Origin: an uncultured Rhizobium sp.
GTDB lineage: Bacteria; Pseudomonadota; Alphaproteobacteria; Rhizobiales; Rhizobiaceae
Reading direction: 5' to 3'
Length of the DNA: 64,000 nt
NCBI GenBank assembly: GCA_945952315.1
Contig: CAMFIE010000015.1
Coordinates: 1 to 64,000, forward strand
How positions within the stretch are numbered: position 1 is the stretch's first letter; every line of letters starts with the position of its first letter. Both the position numbers and the translations under genes were made by a program. Shown piece by piece: positions 24,809 through 34,448 of this stretch. The notes under the pieces were generated by a model, which searched no databases, was not told the origin of the DNA, and saw nothing but the letters and a program-made list of their open reading frames with translations.

Positions 24809-27262
24809 ATGGTCAGACTGATTGGTTATCTCTTCTCGCTCGCCTCCGTGGTCTTCCTGATCGCGGCTGCCGCTGTCGGCATCTATCTGCACCGCATTTC
24901 CGGTGAGCTGCCGAATTACGAGGTGCTGAACAGCTACGAGCCGCCGGTGATGACCCGCATTCACGCGGGCAACGGGGCTCTGATTTCCGAATATGCCCAT
25001 GAGCGGCGGCTGTTCATTCCGATCCAGGCCATTCCGGACCGGGTGAAGGCGGCCTTCCTTTCCGCCGAAGACAAGAATTTCTACAACCATCCCGGCATCG
25101 ATGTTTACGGTCTCGGCCGCGCCATTCTGGTGAACCTGAAATCGGTCGGTTCCGGCCGCCGCCCCGTGGGTGCCTCGACCATCACCCAGCAGGTGGCCAA
25201 GAACTTCCTGCTTTCCGCCGACCAGACCATCGACCGCAAGGTGAAGGAAGCCATCCTCTCCTTCCGCATCGAGCAGGCCTATTCGAAGGACAAGATTCTC
25301 GAGCTCTACCTCAACGAAATCTTCTTCGGCCTGAACTCCTACGGCATCGCTTCCGCCGCGCTCACCTATTTCGACAAGTCGGTGACGGAGCTGACGATTG
25401 CGGAAACGGCCTATCTCGCCTCCCTGCCCAAGGGTCCGTCCAACTACCATCCGTTCCGCCATCCGGAAGCCGCACTTGAACGTCGCAACTGGGTGATCGA
25501 CCGCATGGTGGAAAACGGTTACGTCTCCCGTGCCGATGGCGACGAGGCAAAGAAGCAGCCGCTCGGCGTGAGCGTGCGAAAGACCGGCACCTACATCATG
25601 GCGTCCGACTATTTCGCAGCGGAAGTCCGCCGCCAGATCATCGATCGCTACGGAGAGAAGGCGCTGTTTGAAGGCGGCCTCTCGATCCGTACCTCGCTTG
25701 ATCCGAACCTGCAGGCCTATGCATCCCGTTCGCTTCAGAACGCGCTTGTTTCCTATGACCAGCGGCGCGGCTATCGCGGCCCGGTCAAGAATGTCGACAT
25801 TGGCGGCAACTGGGGACAGGCCATCGCCGATATTCCAGCCTTTATCGATGTGCCGACATGGAAAGTGGCGGTTGTGCTTGGCGTTTCCAAGGATGGTGTC
25901 GATATCGGACTGCAGCCGGACAAGGACGGCGCGGGCAAGGTGGTCGAAGCGCGCACGCTTGGAACCATTGCACCGGAAGATATGAAATGGGCCTATGTTT
26001 CAGCCCGCGAGGGGGTCAAGAATGCCCGCTCGCCGGAAGGCGTGCTGCAGCCGGGCGATGTCATTTACGTGGAAGCCTCCGACAGTGGCGAAGGCGCTTA
26101 CAAGCTGCGCCAACCGCCAAAGGTGCAGGGTGGCCTTGTGGCGATGGACCCGCATACGGGTCGTGTGCTGGCCCTTGCCGGTGGCTTCTCTTATGGACAG
26201 TCGGAATTCAATCGCGCGACGCAGGCGATGCGCCAGCCGGGCTCGTCTTTCAAGCCCTTTGTCTATGCAGCCGCCCTCGACAATGGCTATACGCCTGCCT
26301 CGGTGATCATGGATGCGCCGATCGAGGTGGTGTCCGGCGGGCAGGTCTGGCGACCGAGCAATTATGAAGGTGAAAGCGCCGGTCCCTCGACGCTTCGTCT
26401 CGGCATCGAGAAGTCGCGTAACCTCATGACCGTTCGCCTTGCCAATGATCTGGGCATGGATATCGTCGCCCAATATGCGGAGCGCTTCGGCATCTATGAC
26501 AAGATGCTGCCGGTGCTTGCCATGTCGCTCGGGTCGGGTGAAACGACCGTTCTGCGCATGGTGTCCGCCTATTCGGTGATCGCCAACGGCGGCAAGCAGA
26601 TCAAGCCGTCGCTGATCGACCGTATTCAGGATCGCTATGGCAAGACGATCTTCCGGCATGAAGAGCGCGCCTGCAACGAATGCAACCAGCCGGACTGGAA
26701 CAACCAGCCGGAGCCGGAACTGCTGGACAATCGCGAGCAGGTGCTCGACCCGATGACCGCCTATCAGGTGACGTCGATGATGGAAGGCGTGATCAAGCGC
26801 GGCACGGCCTATGGCAAGATCAAGCTGGATCGCGATGTGGCCGGCAAGACCGGCACCACCAATGATGAAAAGGACGCCTGGTTTGTGGGCTTCACGCCGG
26901 ATGTCGTTTGCGGTCTTTATATCGGATACGACACCCCCGCCCCCCTCGGCCATGGCATGACCGGCGGCCAGCTTGCGGCTCCTGTCTTCAACACCTTCAT
27001 GAATGAAGCGGTGAAGGGCACGCCCGTCACCCACTTCATCGTGCCGGAAGGGCTTACCCGCATCGTCGTCAATCGCAAGACGGGCATGGCCGCGCAGGCG
27101 GGTCAGCCGGACGCCATCGAAGAGTTCTTCAAGCCCGGCACCGGACCTGCCGATTCCTACATGGTGATCGGCGCGGATGGAGCGATGGCACCGGAGGAAA
27201 TCCTCAAGGCCTCGCCGCAGGCCAATCAGGCAGTCACGTCCGGTGGCGGCGGCCTGTTCTGA
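24809..27262 (+). CDS. mrcA: Penicillin-binding protein 1A
   Basis: An 817-residue bifunctional class A PBP. An N-terminal membrane anchor (LFSLASVVFLIAAAAVGIYL) is followed by a GT51 transglycosylase (about 50-230: FLSAEDKNFYNHPGID, ASTITQQVAKNFLLS), an OB-like insert, and a transpeptidase with SSFK in RQPGSSFKPFVYA, SRN in EKSRNLMTV and KTG in AGKTGTTNDEKDAWF. It polymerises and cross-links peptidoglycan. The start at 24809 gives the rhizobial N-terminus; the frame is open from 24728. It follows the amidase, forming a cell-wall cluster. Confidence 0.94.
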   Translation: MVRLIGYLFSLASVVFLIAAAAVGIYLHRISGELPNYEVLNSYEPPVMTRIHAGNGALISEYAHERRLFIPIQAIPDRVKAAFLSAEDKNFYNHPGIDVYGLGRAILVNLKSVGSGRRPVGASTITQQVAKNFLLSADQTIDRKVKEAILSFRIEQAYSKDKILELYLNEIFFGLNSYGIASAALTYFDKSVTELTIAETAYLASLPKGPSNYHPFRHPEAALERRNWVIDRMVENGYVSRADGDEAKKQPLGVSVRKTGTYIMASDYFAAEVRRQIIDRYGEKALFEGGLSIRTSLDPNLQAYASRSLQNALVSYDQRRGYRGPVKNVDIGGNWGQAIADIPAFIDVPTWKVAVVLGVSKDGVDIGLQPDKDGAGKVVEARTLGTIAPEDMKWAYVSAREGVKNARSPEGVLQPGDVIYVEASDSGEGAYKLRQPPKVQGGLVAMDPHTGRVLALAGGFSYGQSEFNRATQAMRQPGSSFKPFVYAAALDNGYTPASVIMDAPIEVVSGGQVWRPSNYEGESAGPSTLRLGIEKSRNLMTVRLANDLGMDIVAQYAERFGIYDKMLPVLAMSLGSGETTVLRMVSAYSVIANGGKQIKPSLIDRIQDRYGKTIFRHEERACNECNQPDWNNQPEPELLDNREQVLDPMTAYQVTSMMEGVIKRGTAYGKIKLDRDVAGKTGTTNDEKDAWFVGFTPDVVCGLYIGYDTPAPLGHGMTGGQLAAPVFNTFMNEAVKGTPVTHFIVPEGLTRIVVNRKTGMAAQAGQPDAIEEFFKPGTGPADSYMVIGADGAMAPEEILKASPQANQAVTSGGGGLF

Positions 27263-27360
27263 CAAGTCCCCAAATGTCGGACGGATGCAGGGTCTTTACA
27301 TCCCGCATCCGTCTCTCTATGCACGGGCATCATTTTTCCCGACTTGAAGAAGCGAAGACA

Positions 27361-28492
27361 ATGCGAGCGGAAATCGAGAATATCGTCGACGAGATCAAGC
27401 AGGCCATAAGCCTGCTGAGGAGGCATCTTTGACTGGGATCAGGCGGTAAGACGACTGGACTGGTTGAACAACAAGGCAGAGGATCCGAACCTCTGGAACG
27501 ATGCGCAGGAAGCCCAGAAGCTGATGCGCGAGCGCCAGCAGCTGGATGACAACATCACAGGCGTGCGCAAGCTGGAAACCCAGCTGGCCGACAATATCGA
27601 ACTCATCGCCATGGGCGAAGAAGAAGGCGATGCGGCCATCGTTACCGAGGCGGAAGACGCACTGAAAACCCTGATGGCCGAAGCAGGTCGCCGCCAGGTG
27701 GAAGCGATGCTCTCTGGCGAAGCCGATGGCAACGACACCTATCTGGAAGTGCATTCCGGCGCGGGCGGCACCGAAAGCCAGGACTGGGCCAACATGCTTC
27801 TGCGCATGTATACCCGCTGGGCCGAAAAGCAGGGCTTCAAGGTGGAGCTGCTGGAAGTGCATGACGGCGAAGAAGCTGGCATCAAATCCGCAACCCTTCT
27901 GGTCAAGGGCCACAACGCCTATGGCTGGCTGAAGACCGAATCGGGCGTGCATCGCCTCGTGCGCATTTCGCCCTATGACAGCAACGCCCGTCGCCACACC
28001 TCGTTTTCCTCCATCTGGGTTTACCCGGTGGTGGATGACACGATCCAGATCGACATCAACGAAAGCGATTGCCGGATTGATACCTACCGGTCGTCGGGCG
28101 CGGGTGGCCAGCACGTCAACACGACGGACTCGGCCGTGCGCATCACGCATATTCCGAGCGGCATCGTCGTGCAGTGCCAGCAGGAGCGTTCGCAGCACAA
28201 GAACCGTGCCAAGGCATGGGACATGTTGCGCGCCCGCCTTTACGAGATGGAACTGAAGAAGCGCGAAGACGCAGCCAATGCCGAGGCGGCCTCGAAGACG
28301 GATATCGGCTGGGGCCACCAGATCCGTTCCTATGTTCTCCAGCCCTATCAGCTGGTCAAGGACCTGCGTACGGGCGTGGAAAGCACGGCACCCTCCGATG
28401 TGCTTGACGGGGATGTCAGCCCCTTCATGGAAGCGGCCCTTGCCCACCGCATCAGCGGCAAGGCGGATGCGGCCGTTTCGGATATCGACTAG
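27361..28492 (+). CDS. prfB: Peptide chain release factor 2 (programmed +1 frameshift)
   Basis: Terminates translation at UGA and UAA. Frame one runs 23 codons from ATG 27361 to an in-frame TGA at 27430-27432. A +1 shift at CTT-TGA-C then continues from GAC at 27431 to 28492, giving 376 residues, the normal RF2 length. Domain 3 carries the catalytic GGQ ([18 protein letters not shown]), and the anticodon-mimic SPF-type motif is [16 protein letters not shown]. The slippage lets RF2 control its own level. A strong terminator follows. Confidence 0.95.
27418..27433 (+). promoter_or_regulatory. RF2 +1 frameshift site
   Basis: The internal Shine-Dalgarno AGGAGG (27418-27423) lies 3 nt before the slippery CTT (27427-27429), followed by TGA and C. 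This is the same arrangement as the E. coli prfB site and needs ribosome pausing when RF2 is scarce. Confidence 0.95.
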
Positions 28493-28500
28493 GAGACTGA

Positions 28501-28522
28501 GGCCCGGGAGACCGGGCCTTTT
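28501..28522 (+). terminator. prfB terminator
   Basis: The stem GGCCCGG/CCGGGCC with a GAGA loop followed by TTTT, 8 bp after the prfB stop. Confidence 0.85.
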
Positions 28523-28689
28523 CATTTCCGGATGCCTTTCCCGCGCCCGAAATCTCCCAATTCGGCCACAAATCGCCATCACAATCCGGAGAGTGTGCAG
28601 CGCGCTTCATTTTTGATGTTTTGCGGACGCCTGCGACGCGATATAGCAATCCCCGAATAATCCGAATGCATGATCGAAACGAGGCTGGA

Positions 28690-29457
28690 ATGGCATTGAA
28701 CGTGAAAACCCTTGTGGCAACAGCCTGCGTGGCCCTGACTGCCTTTACTGCCGTGCCGCTGGCCGCCTATGCACTGGATGACGCGCAGAAGAAGGAATTC
28801 GGCGAATTCATCCGTGAATATCTGATGAGCCATCCGGAAGTGATTGCCGAGGCGCAAGCCGAGCTTGAAAAGAAGCAGGCGGCAGAAAAGGTCGCCGCCT
28901 CGACCGAAGCCGTGACCCGCAACAAGGATGCGATCTTCGCCTCTGCCGATGATGTGGTGCTGGGCAATCCCAAGGGGGATGTGACCGTCGTCGAATTCTT
29001 CGATTACAACTGCGGCTATTGCAAACAGGCGCTTCCGGACATGAATGCCATGCTGAAGGAAGACAGCAACCTGCGCTTCGTGCTGAAGGAATTTCCGATC
29101 CTCGGTCCGGATTCGCTCGATGCGCATCGCGTGGCCGATGCCTTCCGCAAAATCAGCCGCGACAAGTATAACGAATTCCATCAGGCCCTTCTCGGAAGCC
29201 ATACGCGGGCAACCGAAGCGCGGGCGCTGGAAGTTGCCGCATCGCTCGGTGTCAGCGAAGACCAGATCCGCAAGATGATGAAGGAAAGCCCGGCAGATGC
29301 CTCCATCAAGGAAAGTTACCGCATCGCGCAGGAACTTGGCATTGGCGGCACGCCTTCCTATGTGATCGGCAACGAGCCGGTCTTTGGTGCCATCGGCGTG
29401 CAGGAGCTTTCCGCCAAGGTTGCCAATGTACGCGCCTGCGGCAAGACCACCTGCTGA
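28690..29457 (+). CDS. Periplasmic DsbA-family thiol:disulfide protein
   Basis: A 255-residue exported thioredoxin-fold protein. A signal peptide ends AAYA, then a helical N-terminal extension rich in Glu and Lys (about 30-80) precedes the DsbA fold with the active site CGYC (FFDYNCGYCKQALPD) and the cis-Pro loop GGTPSYVI. The N-terminal extension resembles ScsC/BdbD-type proteins, which can oligomerise. It catalyses disulfide formation or exchange in envelope proteins. A final CGKTTC adds two more cysteines. Start 28690 chosen for the signal peptide. Confidence 0.88.
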   Translation: MALNVKTLVATACVALTAFTAVPLAAYALDDAQKKEFGEFIREYLMSHPEVIAEAQAELEKKQAAEKVAASTEAVTRNKDAIFASADDVVLGNPKGDVTVVEFFDYNCGYCKQALPDMNAMLKEDSNLRFVLKEFPILGPDSLDAHRVADAFRKISRDKYNEFHQALLGSHTRATEARALEVAASLGVSEDQIRKMMKESPADASIKESYRIAQELGIGGTPSYVIGNEPVFGAIGVQELSAKVANVRACGKTTC

Positions 29458-29585
29458 ATCAACCTGAAATCCGGTGAAAATACGCCCGCCCCGCTTGTGG
29501 ACAAAGCTGCCAGCGGGGCAAAACCCTTTCCCTTCCGGGGAAGGCGGTCTATAGGTGACGTTCGTGTATAGTGACGGATCGTGGT

Positions 29586-30023
29586 ATGTCTAAATCGATC
29601 TATGTGTTGAATGGCCCCAACCTGAACCTGCTGGGAAAGCGGGAGCCGGGTATCTATGGTGGCCAGACGCTGGATGACATCAAGGCTTCCTGCATCGCCC
29701 ATGGCGAAAAGCTGGGCTTCACCGTCGATTTCCGCCAGACCAATCATGAGGGCGTGCTCGTGGACTGGCTGCACGAAGCGGGCGAGAAGGCCCTCGGTGT
29801 GGCGATCAATCCCGGCGCTTACGGGCACACGTCGATTGCGCTGCATGACGCGATCCGCGGTATCGGCATTCCGGTGATCGAGCTGCATCTCTCCAATATC
29901 CATGCCCGCGAAGAATTTCGCCACAAGACCATGACCTCGGCTGTTTGCAAGGGCGTCATATGTGGCTTCGGACCAGTGAGTTACACGCTGGCGCTTGATG
30001 CGCTCGCGCATGTGACGCGATAA
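29586..30023 (+). CDS. aroQ: 3-dehydroquinate dehydratase, type II
   Basis: A 145-residue dodecamer-forming enzyme of the shikimate pathway. Visible landmarks are the opening IYVLNGPNLNLLGKREPGIY with the catalytic Tyr, FRQTNHEG, INPGAYGHTSIALHDA and the His in ELHLSNIHAREEFRH. ATG 29586 fits the family start; a GTG at 29571 is possible. It precedes accB by 21 bp, an order common in rhizobia. Confidence 0.95.
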   Translation: MSKSIYVLNGPNLNLLGKREPGIYGGQTLDDIKASCIAHGEKLGFTVDFRQTNHEGVLVDWLHEAGEKALGVAINPGAYGHTSIALHDAIRGIGIPVIELHLSNIHAREEFRHKTMTSAVCKGVICGFGPVSYTLALDALAHVTR

Positions 30024-30044
30024 GAAGAACAAAGGGAAATATCC

Positions 30045-30521
30045 ATGGCAGACAAGAAATCCGGCATCGACCAGGCGCTGATCCGCGATCTGGCCAATAT
30101 CCTCAACGACACGGATCTGACCGAGATCGAAGTCGAGCAGGATGACCTGCGCATCCGCGTATCGCGTGCATCCAACACGCAATATGTGCAGGCCCCGATT
30201 GCCGCCGCTCCGATGGCACAGCCGGTTGCTGCCGCACCCGTTGCGGTTGCCGCACCGGCTGCTGCTGCTGCCCCTGCCCGCAATCCGGCCAATGTGGTTT
30301 CCGCGCCAATGGTCGGCACCTGCTACATGTCTCCGGCCCCGGGCGCCCGCCCCTTCGTTGAAGTCGGCTCGACGGTCAAGGAAGGCCAGACCATCCTGAT
30401 CATCGAAGCGATGAAGACCATGAACCAGATCCCGGCTCCGCGCTCGGGCAAGGTCACCGAAGTCCTGGTCGAAGACGGCCGCCCGGTAGAATACGGCGAA
30501 GCGCTCGTCGTCATCGAATAA
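30045..30521 (+). CDS. accB: Biotin carboxyl carrier protein of acetyl-CoA carboxylase
   Basis: A 158-residue carrier for fatty-acid synthesis. An N-terminal helical part (about 1-45) and an Ala/Pro-rich hinge (about 50-85) lead to the biotinyl domain with the modified Lys in [11 protein letters not shown]. Its ribosome binding site is AAGGGAA. It forms an operon with accC, 11 bp downstream. Confidence 0.96.
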   Translation: MADKKSGIDQALIRDLANILNDTDLTEIEVEQDDLRIRVSRASNTQYVQAPIAAAPMAQPVAAAPVAVAAPAAAAAPARNPANVVSAPMVGTCYMSPAPGARPFVEVGSTVKEGQTILIIEAMKTMNQIPAPRSGKVTEVLVEDGRPVEYGEALVVIE

Positions 30522-30532
30522 GGCTGAACCGA

Positions 30533-31876
30533 ATGGTTTCGAAAATCCTCATTGCCAACCGTGGTGAAATCGCGCTGCGCGTTCTGCGTGCCTGCAAGGA
30601 GCTGGGCATTCCGACCGTGGCCGTTCATTCCACGGCCGATGCCGATGCGATGCATGTGCGCCTTGCCGACGAAAGTGTGTGCATTGGCCCGCCGCCGTCG
30701 CGCGAAAGCTATCTGAACATCCACCAGATCGTCGCGGCCTGTGAAATCACCGGCGCCGATGCGGTGCATCCGGGCTATGGCTTCCTGTCGGAAAACGCCA
30801 AGTTCGCCGATATTCTCGATGCCCACGGCATCACCTTCATCGGCCCGACGGCGGATCATATTCGCATCATGGGCGACAAGATCACCGCCAAGAAAACCGC
30901 GCAGGAGCTGGGCATTCCGGTCGTGCCGGGGTCTGATGGTGAAGTAAAGCCGGAGCAGGCGCTCGAAGTTGCCCGCAAGATCGGCTTCCCGGTGCTGATC
31001 AAGGCAACCGCCGGCGGCGGCGGTCGCGGCATGAAGGTGGCGAAGTCCGAGGCTGACCTCGACGAAGCGATCTCCACGGCGCGCGCCGAAGCTGCAGCCG
31101 CTTTCGGCAATGACGCGGTCTACATGGAGAAATATCTCGGCAAGCCGCGCCATATCGAAATCCAGGTGGTTGGCGATGGCGAAGGCAATGCCGTTCACCT
31201 TGGTGAACGCGATTGCTCGCTGCAGCGTCGTCACCAGAAGGTCTGGGAAGAGGCAAATTCCCCTGCCCTCAATGTCGAGCAGCGCATGAAGATCGGCCAG
31301 ATCTGCGCCGATGCGATGAAGAAGCTGAAGTATCGCGGCGCGGGCACCATCGAATTCCTCTACGAGAACGGCGAGTTCTATTTCATCGAAATGAACACCC
31401 GTCTTCAGGTGGAACATCCGATCACCGAAGCGATCACGGGCATCGACCTCGTGCACGAGCAGATCCGCGTTGCCTCGGGCCGTGGCCTGTCTGTCACGCA
31501 GGACGAGATCACCTTCTCCGGCCATGCCATCGAATGCCGCATCAATGCCGAGGATCCGCGCACCTTCGTGCCGTCTCCAGGCACGATCACGCATTTCCAT
31601 GCACCGGGTGGCCTCGGCGTCCGCGTCGATTCCGGTGCCTATGCCGGTTACAAGATCCCGCCCTATTACGACAGCCTGATCGGCAAGCTGATCGTGCATG
31701 GCCGCACCCGCGTGGAATGCATGATGCGCCTGCGCCGCGTTCTCGATGAATTCGTCGTGGATGGCATCAAGACCACGCTGCCGCTGTTCCGCGATCTCGT
31801 ATCCAATCAGGATATCGCCAACGGGGATTATGATATCCATTGGCTCGAGCATTATCTGGCCGAAAATCCGGCCTGA
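30533..31876 (+). CDS. accC: Biotin carboxylase subunit of acetyl-CoA carboxylase
   Basis: A 447-residue ATP-grasp enzyme that carboxylates AccB-bound biotin. Markers are [19 protein letters not shown], the glycine-rich loop [11 protein letters not shown], the [17 protein letters not shown] block and the C-terminal biotin-carboxylase domain. Cotranscribed with accB; aat starts 5 bp after its stop. Confidence 0.96.
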   Translation: MVSKILIANRGEIALRVLRACKELGIPTVAVHSTADADAMHVRLADESVCIGPPPSRESYLNIHQIVAACEITGADAVHPGYGFLSENAKFADILDAHGITFIGPTADHIRIMGDKITAKKTAQELGIPVVPGSDGEVKPEQALEVARKIGFPVLIKATAGGGGRGMKVAKSEADLDEAISTARAEAAAAFGNDAVYMEKYLGKPRHIEIQVVGDGEGNAVHLGERDCSLQRRHQKVWEEANSPALNVEQRMKIGQICADAMKKLKYRGAGTIEFLYENGEFYFIEMNTRLQVEHPITEAITGIDLVHEQIRVASGRGLSVTQDEITFSGHAIECRINAEDPRTFVPSPGTITHFHAPGGLGVRVDSGAYAGYKIPPYYDSLIGKLIVHGRTRVECMMRLRRVLDEFVVDGIKTTLPLFRDLVSNQDIANGDYDIHWLEHYLAENPA

Positions 31877-31881
31877 TCATC

Positions 31882-32499
31882 ATGGGCAGAAAACGCAGCG
31901 GATATCAGCCGATTACGCCTGATGTCCTGCTGCGTGCCTATTCCATCGGCCTGTTCCCGATGGCCGAATCGGCTGACGATCCGGAGCTTTTCTGGGTCGA
32001 GCCGGAAATGCGGGGAATAATTCCGCTTGATGCCTTCCATGTGTCGAAAAGTCTCGCCAAGGCGATCCGCAAGAAGCCCTTCGAAATCCGTATCAACACG
32101 GCCTTTGCAGACGTGATGAAGAAATGCGCGGAAGAGGCACCCGATCGCCGCTCCACCTGGATCAACGAGACGATCCACAGCCTCTACAATGCGCTGCACA
32201 GCTTCGGCCACGCCCATAGCGTGGAGGCCTGGGAGGGCGACGAGCTGGTGGGTGGTCTCTACGGTGTTTCGCTGGGGGCGGCCTTTTTCGGGGAAAGCAT
32301 GTTTTCCAGGCGCACCAATGCCTCGAAAATCTGCCTCGTGCATCTGGTGGAGCATATGCGGGCGCGCGGCTTCCTGCTGCTCGATACCCAGTTCACCACC
32401 GAACATCTGAAGACCTTCGGCGCCATCGATGTGCCGCGTGAAGATTACGCAAAGCTGCTTGAGGCGGCGATGGCGAAGGACGATATCCCCTTTGCCTGA
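31882..32499 (+). CDS. aat: Leucyl/phenylalanyl-tRNA-protein transferase
   Basis: A 205-residue enzyme of the N-end rule pathway, adding Leu or Phe to proteins with N-terminal Arg or Lys so that ClpS/ClpAP degrades them. Family motifs are [68 protein letters not shown] and [13 protein letters not shown]. The ATG at 31882 starts the conserved part. It is typically linked to accBC in rhizobia. Confidence 0.95.
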   Translation: MGRKRSGYQPITPDVLLRAYSIGLFPMAESADDPELFWVEPEMRGIIPLDAFHVSKSLAKAIRKKPFEIRINTAFADVMKKCAEEAPDRRSTWINETIHSLYNALHSFGHAHSVEAWEGDELVGGLYGVSLGAAFFGESMFSRRTNASKICLVHLVEHMRARGFLLLDTQFTTEHLKTFGAIDVPREDYAKLLEAAMAKDDIPFA

Positions 32500-32502
32500 T
32501 CT

Positions 32503-33324
32503 TTACTGGAAACCGCCCTGATCAGGCACCAGCAACGGCTTCTTGCGGCCAGAAGGCTTTGGCGGGAAATTCGGATCCTGCTGCTGCTGGCTGAACGGAT
32601 CATTCGGATCAGCCGGCGGGAATTGATCCCCCACCGCAGGATCTGCCTGCAGTGGCTGATTGAAGGCCGGGTCCACCTGATTTCCCGCATCCGGTGCCGT
32701 GCCCTGATCCGGTTCGTTGCCAATCGGCTTGTCGGTTGTGATGGTTTCCATCGGCAGGTCCGGCAATGCCTGCTGATCGGCATCATCCGTATTGGGATCG
32801 ATGCTCGGATCGAGAGACGGATCACCCGGCGGCGTCTGGGCTTCAGCCTGCGCATCGGGAGCGGGCTTAGGCGCTGATTTCGGCTCGCTCGGCGGGATCT
32901 TCAGGTCCTTCGGCGGCGGTATGTCGGATGTCTGCTTGCAGTCCTTCAGCCAGACGTCGAAAATCGGGTGCTCGATGGCATTGAGCGCCGGGCTATCGGC
33001 AAACATCCAGCCATTGAAGATGCGCTTGATCTTGCGATCGAGGGTGATTTCATCGACTTCGAGAAAGGAATCGATGCGTTGCGCTTCCGATTCGTCGCGC
33101 GTGTAGCAGGCCTTCGGCGTCACCTGAAGCGCGCCGAACTGGACCGTTTCCCCCACATAGGCGTCGAAGGTCGTGATGCGGCCGGTGATCTTGTCGAGGC
33201 CGGAAAACACCGCAACCGGATTGCTCACCCGCGCCGCCTGGGCACTGCCTGCAGCAACGCCAAGCAAAAGCGCCGCCACGGGCAGCGCTTTACCGGATCC
33301 GATCTTCAGAAATACGTTCATCAA
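32503..33324 (-). CDS. DUF2155 domain-containing exported protein
   Basis: A 273-residue protein with a signal peptide (cut near GSAQA) and the DUF2155 domain (about 32-135: LDKITGRITTFDAYVGETVQFGA, ACYTRDESEAQ, IFNGWMFADSPALNAIEHPI). The second half is a disordered Pro/Asp/Gln tail ending in a basic GRKKPLL segment. The domain is common in alphaproteobacteria, periplasmic and of unknown role. The gene runs with NDUFA12 on the same strand and converges with aat. Confidence 0.9.
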   Translation of the reverse strand: MMNVFLKIGSGKALPVAALLLGVAAGSAQAARVSNPVAVFSGLDKITGRITTFDAYVGETVQFGALQVTPKACYTRDESEAQRIDSFLEVDEITLDRKIKRIFNGWMFADSPALNAIEHPIFDVWLKDCKQTSDIPPPKDLKIPPSEPKSAPKPAPDAQAEAQTPPGDPSLDPSIDPNTDDADQQALPDLPMETITTDKPIGNEPDQGTAPDAGNQVDPAFNQPLQADPAVGDQFPPADPNDPFSQQQQDPNFPPKPSGRKKPLLVPDQGGFQ

Positions 33325-33385
33325 GCCGTCCTTGCCATTCCACGCCGGTCAGCGCCGGAAACCCCGGCGCTTGCACCGTCAGGGA

Positions 33386-33781
33386 TCAGGCGCCCGGCGT
33401 CCAGGCGTCGTAGTCGCCCGTTACCCGCGGACGCTCGCCACCGGCGAGGATGGAACCCTTCGGGCGATAGGCTGCCGCCGTGCCGGTCGGGTTGGCGCGG
33501 TGCGGCTTTTGCCATTCGCGGGCGGAATAGGTTTCCTCGCTCGGCGGAACATCCGTGCGGTGATGCATCCAGCCATGCCAACCGGGCGGAATTGCGGAGG
33601 CTTCTGCATAATCCGCATAAATCACCCAGCGGCGCGTGCGGCCTTCGCTGTCCTTGCCGCCCTGATAATAGACATTGCCCATTTCATCCTGGCCCACGCG
33701 CTTGCCATGGCGCCAGGTGTGAAAACGGGTGCCAATCGTCTGGCCATTCCACCAGGTGAAGATTTGCAGAAGAAACTTCAT
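33386..33781 (-). CDS. NADH:ubiquinone oxidoreductase subunit NDUFA12 homologue
   Basis: A 131-residue supernumerary subunit of complex I, known from alphaproteobacteria and mitochondria (B17.2). Conserved blocks are FTWWNGQTIGTRFHTWRHG, VGQDEMGNVYYQ, RRWVIYADYAEASAIPPGWH and WMHHRTDVPP. Start 33781 gives MKFLLQIFTWW; the open frame extends to 33832. The gene is away from the nuo operon, as usual. Confidence 0.93.
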   Translation of the reverse strand: MKFLLQIFTWWNGQTIGTRFHTWRHGKRVGQDEMGNVYYQGGKDSEGRTRRWVIYADYAEASAIPPGWHGWMHHRTDVPPSEETYSAREWQKPHRANPTGTAAAYRPKGSILAGGERPRVTGDYDAWTPGA

Positions 33782-33935
33782 CGTGTCTGTTCCTCGCGGG
33801 GCCGCGCGGGAGGCTTCAAAGCAACGCGGCAAGACTTATAGTTCAACACGCTTATGCCGCTGCACAGAGCCGATGTCCAGTGATTCCAGCATTTTCCACC
33901 CGGCTTTTCGTCGCGCCATTGGGAGAACGGCGGGC

Positions 33936-34448
33936 TCAGAATGGCGAGGGCGTGAGAGTCTTTTCCATGATCAGCGCCGGGATGCCCGATTCGTCCGTGC
34001 CACAGTTGGCCGTGCGGTCCACGACGGCAAAGCCATGTGCCTCGTAGAAGGCGATGGCATCGTGATTGTCCACGTCCACCTGCAGGCGCAGGCGCTCCGC
34101 ATGCGGGAAACAGGTTTCGATCTCGGCAAGCAATGCCTGCCCGATCCCCTGCCGTTTCCGCTCCGGATGCACGTAGAGTTTCACCAGCCCGGCGGTTTTC
34201 GCCAGCTTACGTGACGGTGAAGCATAGGCCACACCGCCGATTTCGCGGCCATTGTCCGCCACCAGAAACTCGCCCGCCGTATCGGCAAGCAGGGACGCGA
34301 GCAACTCGGGCGCATTCCAGGAGGCGTTGAGTTCCGCAACCTTTTCCGCACCATGCAGAGGCACATAGGTGCTTTCATAGGCGGCCACCAGCAGCCGGTG
34401 AATGGATGGCAGATCCTTCGCGCTGGCGGTGCGAACGAAATACATCAT
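33936..34448 (-). CDS. GNAT-family N-acetyltransferase
   Basis: A 170-residue acetyl-CoA-dependent acetyltransferase. The GNAT fold is shown by [20 protein letters not shown], with the pyrophosphate-binding R/Q-x-x-G-x-G/A loop, and by [18 protein letters not shown]. The substrate is unknown. Its start overlaps the gatB stop, so it is translationally coupled as the second gene of that unit. Confidence 0.85.
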   Translation of the reverse strand: MMYFVRTASAKDLPSIHRLLVAAYESTYVPLHGAEKVAELNASWNAPELLASLLADTAGEFLVADNGREIGGVAYASPSRKLAKTAGLVKLYVHPERKRQGIGQALLAEIETCFPHAERLRLQVDVDNHDAIAFYEAHGFAVVDRTANCGTDESGIPALIMEKTLTPSPF

